DNA from: Candidatus Avedoeria danica
GTDB lineage: Bacteria > Chloroflexota > Anaerolineae > Epilineales > Epilineaceae
Reading direction: 5' to 3'
Length of the DNA: 64,000 nt
NCBI GenBank assembly: GCA_016703025.1
Contig: JADJCV010000004.1
Span: 248,001 to 312,000, forward strand
The position numbers and the translations under genes are program-made. The notes beneath the pieces are model-generated. The model was not told the DNA's origin. It did not search any database and was given only the letters and a program-made list of their open reading frames with translations. Below, in pieces: positions 6,647 through 13,835 of the stretch (position 1 is the first letter of the stretch; each line of letters starts with the position of its first letter).

Positions 6647-9259
6647 ATGAAACTCGTCTGGTCCTGGCTCTCCGAACACGTCGACCTCACCGGCGTCACC
6701 CCCGAGCACGTCGCCGAACGCCTGACCGTCGCCGGCCTCGAGGTCGACAAGGTCGAGCGCATCGGCGACTGGTGGGATCGGGAGCGGCTCGTCGTCGGCA
6801 ACGTGCTGCGCGTCCTGCCGCATCCCGATGCCGAGCGGCTCGTGCTGGCGGACGTCGACTGGGGCGCCGGCGCGCCGCACCGCGTGGTGACGGGCGCGCC
6901 GAACTTGCTGGCGTTTCGCGATGCGGGTGACTTCGACAAGCCCATGAAGGTCGTTTTCGCGCGCGAGGGCGTGGAGCTGTACGACGGCCACGCTGAGGGC
7001 TGGGTGAAGGTGAAGCTGAAGGGCCGGCCCGTGCGGGGTGTGATGAGCGACGCGATGGTCTGCTCGGAGAAGGAGATCGGCCTTTCCGAGGACCACGAGG
7101 GCATCCTGATCCTGGACGACGACGCGCCTCTCGGCGCGCCCATCGCCGACGTCCTCGGCGACGCCGTGCTCACGCTCGAGCTGACGGCCAACTACGCCCA
7201 CGCCAGCAACGTCGTCGGCATCGCCCGCGAGGTGGCGGCGCTGCTCGACCGCCCGTTCACGCCGCCGGAGTGGCAGTTGGGGGACGATGGGATCGATCCG
7301 TCGTTGGCCGAAGCGGCGGCGTGGTGCCGCGTCGTCATCGACGACGACGAGGCGTGTCCGCGGTACAGCGCGCGGATCATCACGGGCGTCGACGCGACGC
7401 GGCCGAGCCCGGCGTGGCTGCAGCGCCGGCTGCGGCTGAGCGGTATGCGGCCGATCAACGCGGTCGTGGACGCGACGAACTACGCGATGCTGCTGTGGGG
7501 CGAGCCCTTGCACGCGTTCGACTACGACCGGCTGAAGGCGCGAGCGGCGGCTGCGGCGGGTCAGGGCGCGGCCGCGTCGTCGAGCGCGGGCGCAACCGAC
7601 CCCGTGCCGACGATCACCGTCCGGCGCAGCACGCCCGGCGAGCGGATGACGACGCTGGACGGCATCGACCGCGCCCTCGACGTCGGCACGATCCTGATCA
7701 CGGATGACGCCGGCCCGATCGCGATCGCCGGGGTGATGGGCGGCGCGGAGACCGAGGTGACGGACGCGACGCGGACGATCCTGCTGGAGGCCGCGACATT
7801 CCACTTCCCGTCCATCCGCCGCGCCAGCCGCGACCTGAAGCTGCCGAGCGAGTCCAGCTGGCGCTTCAGCCGCGACGTCCCGCCGGCGCTCATCGACCCC
7901 GGCAGCGCCGTCGGCAGCCGGCTGCTGGCCGAGCACGCCGGCGGCCGCGTGGCCCCCGGCATCGTCGATGTCTACCCGCGCCCGCGACCCGCCGTCGAGG
8001 TCGTCATGCCGCTGTCGGAGATCGATCGCCTGCTCGGCGCCGAGATTCCCGTCGCGGACATCGAGGCGATCCTGGCGCGCCTCGGCTTCTCGGCCGTTGT
8101 CGACGGCGACACGCTGGCGGCCGTCGTCCCGCCGCACCGCGTGGACATCGAGCTGCCGGCCGACATCGTCGAGGAGATCGTCCGCGTCTGGGGTCTGGAC
8201 CGCCTGCCGAGCGTCCCGCTGGCCGACGCGCTGCCCGCGCAGCGCGAGAACCGCACGCAGTGGCTGGAGGAGGCGACGCGGGATGCGTGCGTGGGGGCGG
8301 GGCTGCAGGAGATCGTGAGCTACCGGATGACGTCGGTGGGGCATGAGGGTGAGACGGTCGTCGCGGGTATCGCGGGGATTGCGGATGACGTCGGTACGGG
8401 CGGCGGCCTGCCGGTGGAAGCGCGCTACGTCGGCATCGCCAATGCGATCAGCCCCGAGCGGAGCGTCCTGCGCCAGAGCATGCTGACCGGATTGCTCGAT
8501 GCCGCTGCCGCCAACCTGCGCTTCACGGATCGCGTCGCGCTCTTCGAGGTCGGGTCGACGTACCACTGGCCCGCCGGGACGTCACCGTCGCCGACGACCC
8601 TGCCCAACGAGCCGCGCCACGTGGCGCTGCTCCTCGCCGGCCCGCAGCGGGCCGACGACTGGCGGGGCGGCGAGGCGCGGCACATGGATTTCTACGATGC
8701 CAAGGGCGTCGTCGAGGCCATCCTCGGGGCGCTCGGGATCGACACGCTGCACTTCGCGCCTGGCCGCCACGCCTCGCTGCACCCGGGCCGCACCGCCGTG
8801 GTGTCGGCCGTCGACGCGGACGGCACGGCGCGCGCGCTCGGGCACGTCGGCGAGCTGCACCCGCAGGTGCGTCGGCGCTGGGACCTGCCGGAGCGCAGCA
8901 TCGCCGTCGCCGACCTCGACCTGGAGGCGATCGACGCGCTGGCCGGCGCGATCCGACCGATCGCCGCCTTCAGCCCGTACCCGCCCGTCGAGCGCGACCT
9001 GGCCGTCGTGGTGGACGAGGCGATCCCGGCCGCGGACGTCGAGGCGGCCGTGCGCGCCGCCGGCGGCAAGTTGCTGGTGGGCGTGCGGCTGTTCGACGTG
9101 TATCGCGGGCCGCAGGTGGGGGAGGGGCGCAAGAGCCTGGCGCTGCGGCTGCGATTCCAGTCGATGGACAAGACGCTGGAGGGGGCGAGCGTGGATCGGG
9201 TGCGGGAGCAGATCGTGCGGGCGTTGGGGAAGGCGGTGGGGGGGGAGGTCAGGGGGTAG
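6647..9259 (+). CDS. pheT: Phenylalanyl-tRNA synthetase beta subunit
   Basis: The beta subunit of PheRS, responsible for much of tRNA binding and for editing misacylated Tyr-tRNA-Phe. Visible domains: B1 and the EMAP/OB tRNA-binding domain (about residues 1-150, including VVGNVLRVLPHPDAERLVLA), the B3/B4 editing module (about 210-420, ITGVDATRPSPAWLQRRLRL and GVMGGAETEVTDATRTILLE), B5 (about 430-530), the catalytic-like core, and the C-terminal anticodon-binding FDX-ACB domain (about 770-865, YPPVERDLAVVVDEAIPAAD). The ATG at 6647 follows AAGGAGG. A short Ala/Ser/Gly-rich insert at about residue 305-320 (QGAAASSSAGATD) lies between the editing-domain segments. At 870 residues it is slightly longer than usual (about 800). 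It is co-transcribed with pheS under T-box control. Confidence 0.97.
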   Translation: MKLVWSWLSEHVDLTGVTPEHVAERLTVAGLEVDKVERIGDWWDRERLVVGNVLRVLPHPDAERLVLADVDWGAGAPHRVVTGAPNLLAFRDAGDFDKPMKVVFAREGVELYDGHAEGWVKVKLKGRPVRGVMSDAMVCSEKEIGLSEDHEGILILDDDAPLGAPIADVLGDAVLTLELTANYAHASNVVGIAREVAALLDRPFTPPEWQLGDDGIDPSLAEAAAWCRVVIDDDEACPRYSARIITGVDATRPSPAWLQRRLRLSGMRPINAVVDATNYAMLLWGEPLHAFDYDRLKARAAAAAGQGAAASSSAGATDPVPTITVRRSTPGERMTTLDGIDRALDVGTILITDDAGPIAIAGVMGGAETEVTDATRTILLEAATFHFPSIRRASRDLKLPSESSWRFSRDVPPALIDPGSAVGSRLLAEHAGGRVAPGIVDVYPRPRPAVEVVMPLSEIDRLLGAEIPVADIEAILARLGFSAVVDGDTLAAVVPPHRVDIELPADIVEEIVRVWGLDRLPSVPLADALPAQRENRTQWLEEATRDACVGAGLQEIVSYRMTSVGHEGETVVAGIAGIADDVGTGGGLPVEARYVGIANAISPERSVLRQSMLTGLLDAAAANLRFTDRVALFEVGSTYHWPAGTSPSPTTLPNEPRHVALLLAGPQRADDWRGGEARHMDFYDAKGVVEAILGALGIDTLHFAPGRHASLHPGRTAVVSAVDADGTARALGHVGELHPQVRRRWDLPERSIAVADLDLEAIDALAGAIRPIAAFSPYPPVERDLAVVVDEAIPAADVEAAVRAAGGKLLVGVRLFDVYRGPQVGEGRKSLALRLRFQSMDKTLEGASVDRVREQIVRALGKAVGGEVRG

Positions 9260-9554
9260 GATTATGCCTACGCTTCCAAGAGTAAGCACCGCAGCTCCAC
9301 AACAGCGTATTCGCTGCCATAACCGTCGGATATAGCCACAGCAAGATGTCTGCTGATGCTCTGGTTGACATTGCTGTATAGATCGGGCCCAAAGGCAGTG
9401 TCAGTAGTCCATATACGCAAACACAGGACAGATTGCCTACATCGCCCATCCTGGTGCAGGGCCATGCTGCCAATGCCACGATGATCTGAAAGACAGCAAC
9501 CCAGAGGGCCATTTTCAGAGCATCTCTATGGGGAGAGGCTGTGTTGCGAGTCAT
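9249..9554 (-). CDS. Small membrane protein of unknown function, lower GC than its neighbours
   Basis: 101 residues with three hydrophobic segments (WVAVFQIIVALAAW about 18-31; VCVYGLLTLPLGPIYTAM about 45-62; ILLWLYPTVMAANTLLW about 70-86) and a basic C-terminus. Base composition drops visibly here relative to the surrounding very GC-rich coding sequence, which together with the protein-like hydrophobic pattern argues for a real, recently acquired gene. It runs convergently with pheT and overlaps its 3' end by 11 bp. No clear ribosome-binding site precedes the ATG at 9554. A long hairpin element begins 15 bp upstream of its start. I do not recognise the family. Confidence 0.6.
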   Translation of the reverse strand: MTRNTASPHRDALKMALWVAVFQIIVALAAWPCTRMGDVGNLSCVCVYGLLTLPLGPIYTAMSTRASADILLWLYPTVMAANTLLWSCGAYSWKRRHNPTP

Positions 9555-9564
9555 GCTAAGTCTC

Positions 9565-9750
9565 TCAAGGTCTGGCGCAAAAGTGTTGATCGACCATGTC
9601 CCCGTGCGACCGACGACCGCCCCGAGGCTTCAGCCTTCGGGCGGTCGTCGGTCGCGCGATGGTCGCCCGCATGCCATCAGCACTTTTGCGCCAGACCCGG
9701 TCGGCGAGCTCCTGGTCGATCCGCGCCGCGAGCGCCGGGTAGGCCGTCAC
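9565..9750 (-). pseudogene. Truncated partner of the MNT nucleotidyltransferase (probable HEPN-type protein), cut by a hairpin element
   Basis: A GTG at 9750 overlaps the stop of the nucleotidyltransferase gene (GTGA). The first residues, VTAYPALAARIDQELADR, resemble the start of small helical HEPN/HepT-like partners (pattern 'LA.RI..ELA.L'). From about residue 19 the frame runs into the hairpin element and ends after 61 codons in sequence that is clearly the repeat (WRKSADGMRATIARPT). The rest of the partner is missing. The family assignment is an inference from the operon position and 18 residues; the truncation is directly visible. Confidence 0.55.
9569..9697. repeat. 129-bp near-palindromic hairpin element (MITE/REP-like)
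   Basis: The outer arms share 17 bp in inverted orientation: GGTCTGGCGCAAAAGTG at 9569-9585 and its complement at 9681-9697. The inner arms (9606-9628 and 9633-9655) match at about 21 of 23 positions, as GCGACCGACGACCGCCC against its complement, around a tiny loop. The whole unit could fold as one long stem. It interrupts the gene that overlaps the MNT nucleotidyltransferase, so it looks like an inserted element rather than a terminator. Confidence 0.8.
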
Positions 9751-10130
9751 AGCTCCACCCCTTCCGCATCGATCACCGCGCGAAGGGCCGGCGGGGCATC
9801 CTCCACCCGCACCACGTCCACGGCGACCGTCGGATCGATGGCCTGCAATCGGCCGACGGCCACGAAGTAGCGGTCCGCCGGCACGTCCCAGACCGCCAAG
9901 TCGACGTCGCTGCGCCAGCTGACCTTGCCGCCGCGGGCCAGTGAGCCGAACAGCACCACGCGGCGCGCGCCAAAGGCCGTCTTCAGCACGAGCGCCGACT
10001 GGCGCGCCACGTCCAATGCCCGCGCACGGTGCGCTTCGAGGGCGGCTTGGCGCTCGGCCTCGCGTGCACGGGCGGTGGCCAGGTAGCGGGCGAGGTCGGC
10101 GGGGGGTGGGGGTGTGAGGGTTGGAGGCAT
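9747..10130 (-). CDS. MNT-type nucleotidyltransferase domain protein
   Basis: 127 residues. The minimal nucleotidyltransferase signature FGSLARGGKVSWRSDVDLAV is present at about residues 61-80, with the GS pair (62-63) and the catalytic acids D75 and D77; a further acid in VAVDVVRVED would complete the triad. An N-terminal helical arm (about 10-50) is rich in Ala/Arg/Glu. In the HepT/MntA type of system, the MNT partner adenylylates and inactivates the HEPN RNase toxin; here the overlapping downstream partner is truncated, so the enzyme may be an orphan. No Shine-Dalgarno is visible. A TACCGT hexamer lies 8 bp before the ATG, so a leaderless message is possible. Confidence 0.85.
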   Translation of the reverse strand: MPPTLTPPPPADLARYLATARAREAERQAALEAHRARALDVARQSALVLKTAFGARRVVLFGSLARGGKVSWRSDVDLAVWDVPADRYFVAVGRLQAIDPTVAVDVVRVEDAPPALRAVIDAEGVEL

Positions 10131-10163
10131 GGTTGGTTACGGTAGTGAGGGGCGGGAGTCGGG

Positions 10164-10355
10164 TCAAGCCTGAACCCATCCATCCTCCGGCGGATGCCAC
10201 CCGGCCGCAACCCACCGCCGCCGTGACTGCAGTCGCTCGTCGTCCGAAACGGCGAGCGGTCCCTCGCGTTGGAGGCCCAGCAGCCGATGTATCTCAGCCT
10301 GATCCGCTGGCGTCAGCTCCGGGCGGACGACCTGCCACAGCCCGGTGTCATCCAT
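10164..10355 (-). CDS. Small hypothetical protein, possibly fused to a Phd-like remnant
   Basis: 63 residues from the ATG at 10355: a mostly hydrophilic protein (TPADQAEIHRLLGLQREG, ending HPPEDGWVQA). Upstream in the same frame the sequence reads GITVNIYEAKPAMDD, and ITVNIYEAK closely resembles the start of Phd/YefM antitoxins. An AAGGAGG stands where its ribosome-binding site should be, but the expected ATG is GGG. The visible protein therefore looks like what is left after a deletion joined an antitoxin start to unrelated sequence. It may still be translated from the internal ATG. No function can be assigned. Confidence 0.4.
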   Translation of the reverse strand: MDDTGLWQVVRPELTPADQAEIHRLLGLQREGPLAVSDDERLQSRRRWVAAGWHPPEDGWVQA

Positions 10356-10397
10356 CGCCGGCTTGGCTTCATAGATGTTGACGGTGATCCCAGGCCT

Positions 10398-10430
10398 CCT
10401 TGGACTCCGTCATGCGGACCAAGTCCAAGG
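10398..10430. terminator. Hairpin downstream of the CPBP gene, possible terminator
   Basis: CCTTGGACT (10398-10406) pairs with AGTCCAAGG (10422-10430) around a 15-nt loop that itself contains CCG...CGG. It lies 46 bp past the stop of the minus-strand CPBP gene. No U-run follows, so termination is uncertain. Confidence 0.4.
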
Positions 10431-10446
10431 CGTTCCGGTCGATGCT

Positions 10447-10481
10447 GCTACCGGCTACCGGCTACCGGGTACCGGCTACCG
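10447..10481. repeat. Five-copy 7-bp tandem repeat (GCTACCG) at the end of the CPBP gene
   Basis: Five units of GCTACCG (one as GGTACCG). The repeat begins at the stop codon of the minus-strand CPBP gene (TAG, 10478-10476) and continues into the 3' flank. A related GCTGCCG array lies directly after another stop codon at 55324-55344. Confidence 0.85.
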
Positions 10482-11270
10482 AGCGCGCAGTTCCCGCCCG
10501 TTCAGCAAAACGATCGCCGCCGCCACCCCTACGTTCACCGCCGCCAGCACCCAAAAGTACGTCACCCGGCTTTCCCCCCCGAACAGCGGCATGAAGGACT
10601 GCCCCGCCGTGTTCGCGGCCGTGTGGACCATCCATGCCAGAAACGCGCTCTCCCGTCCGTTGAAGTAGATCCAGTTCGTCACCACCGCCGACGCGATCGT
10701 CGCCACCAGGTACGGGCCGAGCGCGCCGGGTTCCGACAGTGCGACCGGCAGATGCCAGCCGGCCAGCAGCACGCCCAGCACCAGCGTGTTCGCCAGCGGC
10801 GAGCGGTCGGCGGGAAACCGGGGCATGGCGAAGGCGCGCCAGCCGGTCTCCTCGAACAGCGTGTCGGCCGTGAACAGGAGCACGGCGAACAGCAGGAGCG
10901 GGCTGTACCACGGTCCGAGCCGTTCAAGTACCGGCATCGGCGCGCCGCCGACGACCGTCGTCAGCGCCGCGACGGCCAGTCCCATGGCCACCGGCACGAC
11001 GAACGCGGCCGCGATCCAGATCCGCTTGACGCGCCAGCGCAGGATGCGGCGGGCGACGTCGCGCAGGCCGCCCATTCCATCCGCGATCAGCGCCGTGAGG
11101 ATCGCCGCGAGGAACGGGCCGATCGTGAAGATCACGGGACCGTCGAGGAGGTAGAACGTGGCCCACGAGATGGCGTAGGCGAGCGTGAAGAACGTGATCA
11201 GGGGGTGGCGGCGAAAGAGCGCGAGCGGGGCAGCCGTCGGACTGCCGGTCGGGGCGTGTTGCGATTCCAT
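10476..11270 (-). CDS. CPBP-family intramembrane metalloprotease (CAAX protease/bacteriocin-processing type)
   Basis: 264 residues with about seven or eight hydrophobic segments. The signature residues of the CPBP family are present: E140-E141 in LFEETGWRAFAMPR (EExxxR with W144/R145), H173 in GWHLPVAL, and H216/N220 in HTAANT. These form the metal-binding active site in the membrane. Known family members process CAAX-type peptides, act in bacteriocin self-immunity or regulate membrane signalling; which applies here cannot be told. The ATG at 11270 follows GGAGG. It lies 24 bp downstream of the GNAT gene on the same strand, so the two may share a transcript. Confidence 0.9.
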   Translation of the reverse strand: MESQHAPTGSPTAAPLALFRRHPLITFFTLAYAISWATFYLLDGPVIFTIGPFLAAILTALIADGMGGLRDVARRILRWRVKRIWIAAAFVVPVAMGLAVAALTTVVGGAPMPVLERLGPWYSPLLLFAVLLFTADTLFEETGWRAFAMPRFPADRSPLANTLVLGVLLAGWHLPVALSEPGALGPYLVATIASAVVTNWIYFNGRESAFLAWMVHTAANTAGQSFMPLFGGESRVTYFWVLAAVNVGVAAAIVLLNGRELRAR

Positions 11271-11294
11271 CGGGGCCTCCAGTTGAGTCGATCG

Positions 11295-11858
11295 TCACCG
11301 GGTGTTCGTCGCCGGCCAATCGCTCCGCAACAATCCGTACAGGTCGGAGTCCGACACCTCACCATCGACGATCCAGCGTTCCCGCAGGTGTCCTTCCTTC
11401 ACGAACCCCAGCCGTTCCAGACTTCTTGCCGATGCCGCATTGCGCGGATCGATGTCGGCTTCGATGCGGTTCAGGTCCAGTTCGTCGAACCCGAATACCA
11501 CAAGCGCGCTGAGTGCTTCGTGCATGTAGCCGTGTCCCCACATCTTGCTGGCCATAGCGTACCCGAGCTCGGCCCGCCTGCATTGCACCACGAAATCGAA
11601 CAGCGTGCATGTGCCGAAGACCACATCGGTACCTTGCAGCGCGATGCCCAGCCGAATGTACGTGCCCGCCGCATGCGCAGCCCGGTCCTTGGTGATGAGT
11701 TCGTGCGCCGCATCGATGGTCGGCCACGGGGGCGTGCTCCAGTAGCGCATGACCTGGGGATCGGAGTACACGGCGAACAGCGCCTCGGCGTCCGACGGGA
11801 CAAGCGGGCGCAGGGACAGGCGCGCGGTGGTGAGGGTGACCGTGTCGAAAGGGCGCAT
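11295..11858 (-). CDS. GNAT-family N-acetyltransferase (RimJ/RimL-like)
   Basis: 187 residues. The beginning TARLSLRPLVPSDAEALFAV and the core GYAMASKMWGHGYMHEALSA with the acetyl-CoA-binding 'GxGxxxEA' pattern, then NRIEADIDPRNAASARSLER and LGFVKEGHLRER, are the usual marks of the ribosomal-protein/peptide Nalpha-acetyltransferase-like GNAT group. The substrate is not predictable from sequence. The ATG at 11858 was chosen because the domain starts there; upstream in frame is intergenic sequence. A TACAAT hexamer on the minus strand lies about 47 bp upstream. Confidence 0.9.
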   Translation of the reverse strand: MRPFDTVTLTTARLSLRPLVPSDAEALFAVYSDPQVMRYWSTPPWPTIDAAHELITKDRAAHAAGTYIRLGIALQGTDVVFGTCTLFDFVVQCRRAELGYAMASKMWGHGYMHEALSALVVFGFDELDLNRIEADIDPRNAASARSLERLGFVKEGHLRERWIVDGEVSDSDLYGLLRSDWPATNTR

Positions 11859-11904
11859 GATGGTCCTGGGCGCATGTCGGGGCGGGCGATGCGGTGATCC
11901 GCCG

Positions 11905-11910
11905 ATTGTA
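11905..11910 (-). promoter_or_regulatory. Candidate -10 box for the GNAT gene
   Basis: On the minus strand the hexamer reads TACAAT, giving a predicted start about 40 nt before the ATG at 11858. TACAAT hexamers also stand upstream of msrB (38201-38206), the CoA-binding gene (39866-39871) and the metal operon (19354-19359), so it may be the common -10 form here. No good -35 is visible. Confidence 0.45.
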
Positions 11911-12016
11911 CCGAGCCGCCGGAGCGGACGCCGTACTGCACCTCCTCGGACAGGTCCATCAGCACCATGTGGGCGATGCTCTGGGTGACGAGGCTGCCGC
12001 GTTACAGTGGATTGAC

Positions 12017-12640
12017 CTACCCACGCATCGCCGGGGCGACCCTCTTCACCGGCCTCAGCTCTCCCCCGCCGACGTACCCGTAGACCATCGCCACCAGAAG
12101 TCCCGCCGCCGGCCAGAGAAAGGGCGGCGGGACGATCGCGAGCACGGCAACGACCACGGCCACCCAGACGCGCGCGCGCCGGGTGACGGCGAGGACGACC
12201 GGGAATGCGAGCCCGGCGATCACGACGATCAGGTCGCCCAACCCGGACGTCTCGTGCCCCCACGCGTAGCCGGCGCCACCTCCGGGATCGCCCGTGGTGC
12301 GCCAGATCGATCGCGCCACGCTCCAGTCGCCGGCCACCTGCAGCACGATGCCGACGGCGACGATCGCCAGCACGAGGAGCAGGAGCGTGTTCCACGAACG
12401 GCGAAGGAGCACGGCGGCCACGGCCAGGGCCGCCAGCTGCGTCGACTTGAACCCGACCGAGCTCAGATGCTCCACCCAGTGCCCATGCGGCTCCGGGGCC
12501 AGCAGCGCCGTGGCGATCCCGATCGCCGGCGGCAGCGCGACCAGGGCGAGCGCCCATCGTCGATGCTTCGCCGAGGACGCGGTCCGTGTGTCGTCCAACG
12601 GTTTGTCCTCACGCAGGCGTGTTTCGCCCTCAGTCGGCAT
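12017..12640 (-). CDS. Multi-pass membrane protein of unknown function
   Basis: 207 residues from the ATG at 12640, with a polar N-terminus of about 30 residues and then about six hydrophobic segments (for example LALVALPPAIGIATALL, LLLLVLAIVAVGIVLQV, VWVAVVVAVLAIVPPPFL). The start was chosen because ATG overlaps the end of the upstream collagen-like gene by 11 bp and is preceded by AAGGAC, implying translational coupling. Further upstream in-frame Met codons would place Ser/Arg-rich shadow sequence at the N-terminus and are unlikely. No motif identifies the family. Coupling to a secreted collagen-like protein suggests a role at the envelope (inference). Confidence 0.7.
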   Translation of the reverse strand: MPTEGETRLREDKPLDDTRTASSAKHRRWALALVALPPAIGIATALLAPEPHGHWVEHLSSVGFKSTQLAALAVAAVLLRRSWNTLLLLVLAIVAVGIVLQVAGDWSVARSIWRTTGDPGGGAGYAWGHETSGLGDLIVVIAGLAFPVVLAVTRRARVWVAVVVAVLAIVPPPFLWPAAGLLVAMVYGYVGGGELRPVKRVAPAMRG

Positions 12641-13685
12641 GTCCTTCCCGCACATCCCACCGCCCCAGCGTCGTCGACGTGCCGGCGTTCTGTGCGAGCC
12701 ACGTGATGCGCTCGAAGTCGAGCTCGACGTGCTCGAGGAGGATGGTCGGGCCTTGGGCATCGACGGTCGCCGTCCGGGCGCGGATGTTGCCGATGCTGCT
12801 CATCGCCGCGTCGTGGCGTCGGCCGCCGAGGAAGTCCGTGCCGCCGGCGAAGCCGTGGCGGATGATGCGGGCATTCTCCAGCAACAGGACAAGCCCCTCG
12901 TCCGCAGTGCCGGCCGCGTCGGCCGCGTGGATGACGCCGTCCCCATCCATGTCGGCCTCGACGAACAGCGTCACCGCGCGGAACGTATGGCGGCTCGCCG
13001 CCGCTTCGGCCAGCGACGGGCGCGAGCCGTCCACCGCCAGGTCGATACCGACCGGCCCGAAGCCGTCCGCACTCACGTCGCCGGCCGCAACGCGGTCGAG
13101 CATCCCGTCGTTGTCCGCGTCGGCGTCCGAGAGGCCCTGGCCGGTTGTGAACCCGTACACCTTGCGCTCGACGATCGGGTCGACGACGGCCGAAACGACG
13201 TCGGCTGCGACACTGTCCGCCGCGGAGCTGTCGACCACCGCACCGACCACCGCACCGTCCGTCGCGGGGCCGACCACCGCCGCACCGTCGGCCGATGTCG
13301 TGCCCGGCGGCACGTCGAGGAACCCGACGCGGCCGATCTCGGGGAAGACGTCGAAGAAGCCCTGGCCCGCGCGCTGGCTGTCCAGTCCCGGCTCGCCCTT
13401 GTCGCCCTTGTCGCCCTTGGCTCCCTTCAATCCGGCGGGGCCAACCGGGCCGATCGGTCCGGCCGCTCCGGCCAATCCCTGCGCGTTCCACTCCACCAGC
13501 CGCTCGCCGCTCCGACACGTCGTGACGCCGGCCGCCAGGAATCGCGGCGAACCGGCGGTGTTCACGCAGGCGCGGATCTTGGTGGTGTCCACGACGTTCG
13601 TCTGGCCGGCGACCGAGGCGCCGAGGCTGAAGAGGATGGCCCCGGCGGCGAAGGCCGCTGGGATGGCGAGGGTCGTGCGAGTCAT
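12630..13685 (-). CDS. Secreted collagen-like protein with EF-hand-like repeats
   Basis: 351 residues. A signal peptide (1-28, LAIPAAFAAGAILFSLGASV) is followed by a Cys-bracketed segment (IRACVNTAGS, then TTCRSGERLVEWN) that commonly precedes bacterial collagen-like regions. The collagen-like run is 11 uninterrupted Gly-X-Y triplets (residues 70-102), including the charged GAKGDKGDKGEPG stretch that favours triple helices. The C-terminal two-thirds contain Ala/Val-rich sequence and two calcium-loop-like motifs, DADADNDGMLD and DMDGDGVIHAADAA. The ATG at 13685 has AGGAGG 6 bp upstream. A short triple helix with flanking trimerisation domains is the expected structure; its role is unknown. It is coupled to the membrane protein gene downstream. 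Confidence 0.85.
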   Translation of the reverse strand: MTRTTLAIPAAFAAGAILFSLGASVAGQTNVVDTTKIRACVNTAGSPRFLAAGVTTCRSGERLVEWNAQGLAGAAGPIGPVGPAGLKGAKGDKGDKGEPGLDSQRAGQGFFDVFPEIGRVGFLDVPPGTTSADGAAVVGPATDGAVVGAVVDSSAADSVAADVVSAVVDPIVERKVYGFTTGQGLSDADADNDGMLDRVAAGDVSADGFGPVGIDLAVDGSRPSLAEAAASRHTFRAVTLFVEADMDGDGVIHAADAAGTADEGLVLLLENARIIRHGFAGGTDFLGGRRHDAAMSSIGNIRARTATVDAQGPTILLEHVELDFERITWLAQNAGTSTTLGRWDVREGHAD

Positions 13686-13835
13686 GATGTCCTCCTGGTG
13701 TTTCGTCGCGCGGATCCGTACCGTTCGCTCGATAGGTTGGACTCATCGAGCCTTCTGTCGGCGATCAGTCGCCGCTCACCCGATTCGCGCATCCTATCGT
13801 CCCATACGCCGGAAAGTAAGTCGGGGGTTCCCAAC

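Larger units (their letters stand above)
10131..10475. other. Gap between the MNT gene and the CPBP protease gene
   Basis: Apart from the small reading frame at 10164-10355 with its Phd-like upstream remnant, this stretch holds a hairpin (10398-10430) and a heptamer repeat that begins at 10447. I see no other coding sequence on either strand. Confidence 0.5.

Noticed and set aside
11859..11995. Short minus-strand peptide SLVTQSIAHMVLMDLSEEVQ that looks protein-like
   Set aside because: No start codon with context; too short to decide whether it is a gene remnant or chance.
12294..13835. Upstream extension of the lipoprotein frame by more than 500 codons
   Set aside because: It runs antisense through the collagen-like gene and would bury the lipobox in the middle of the protein.
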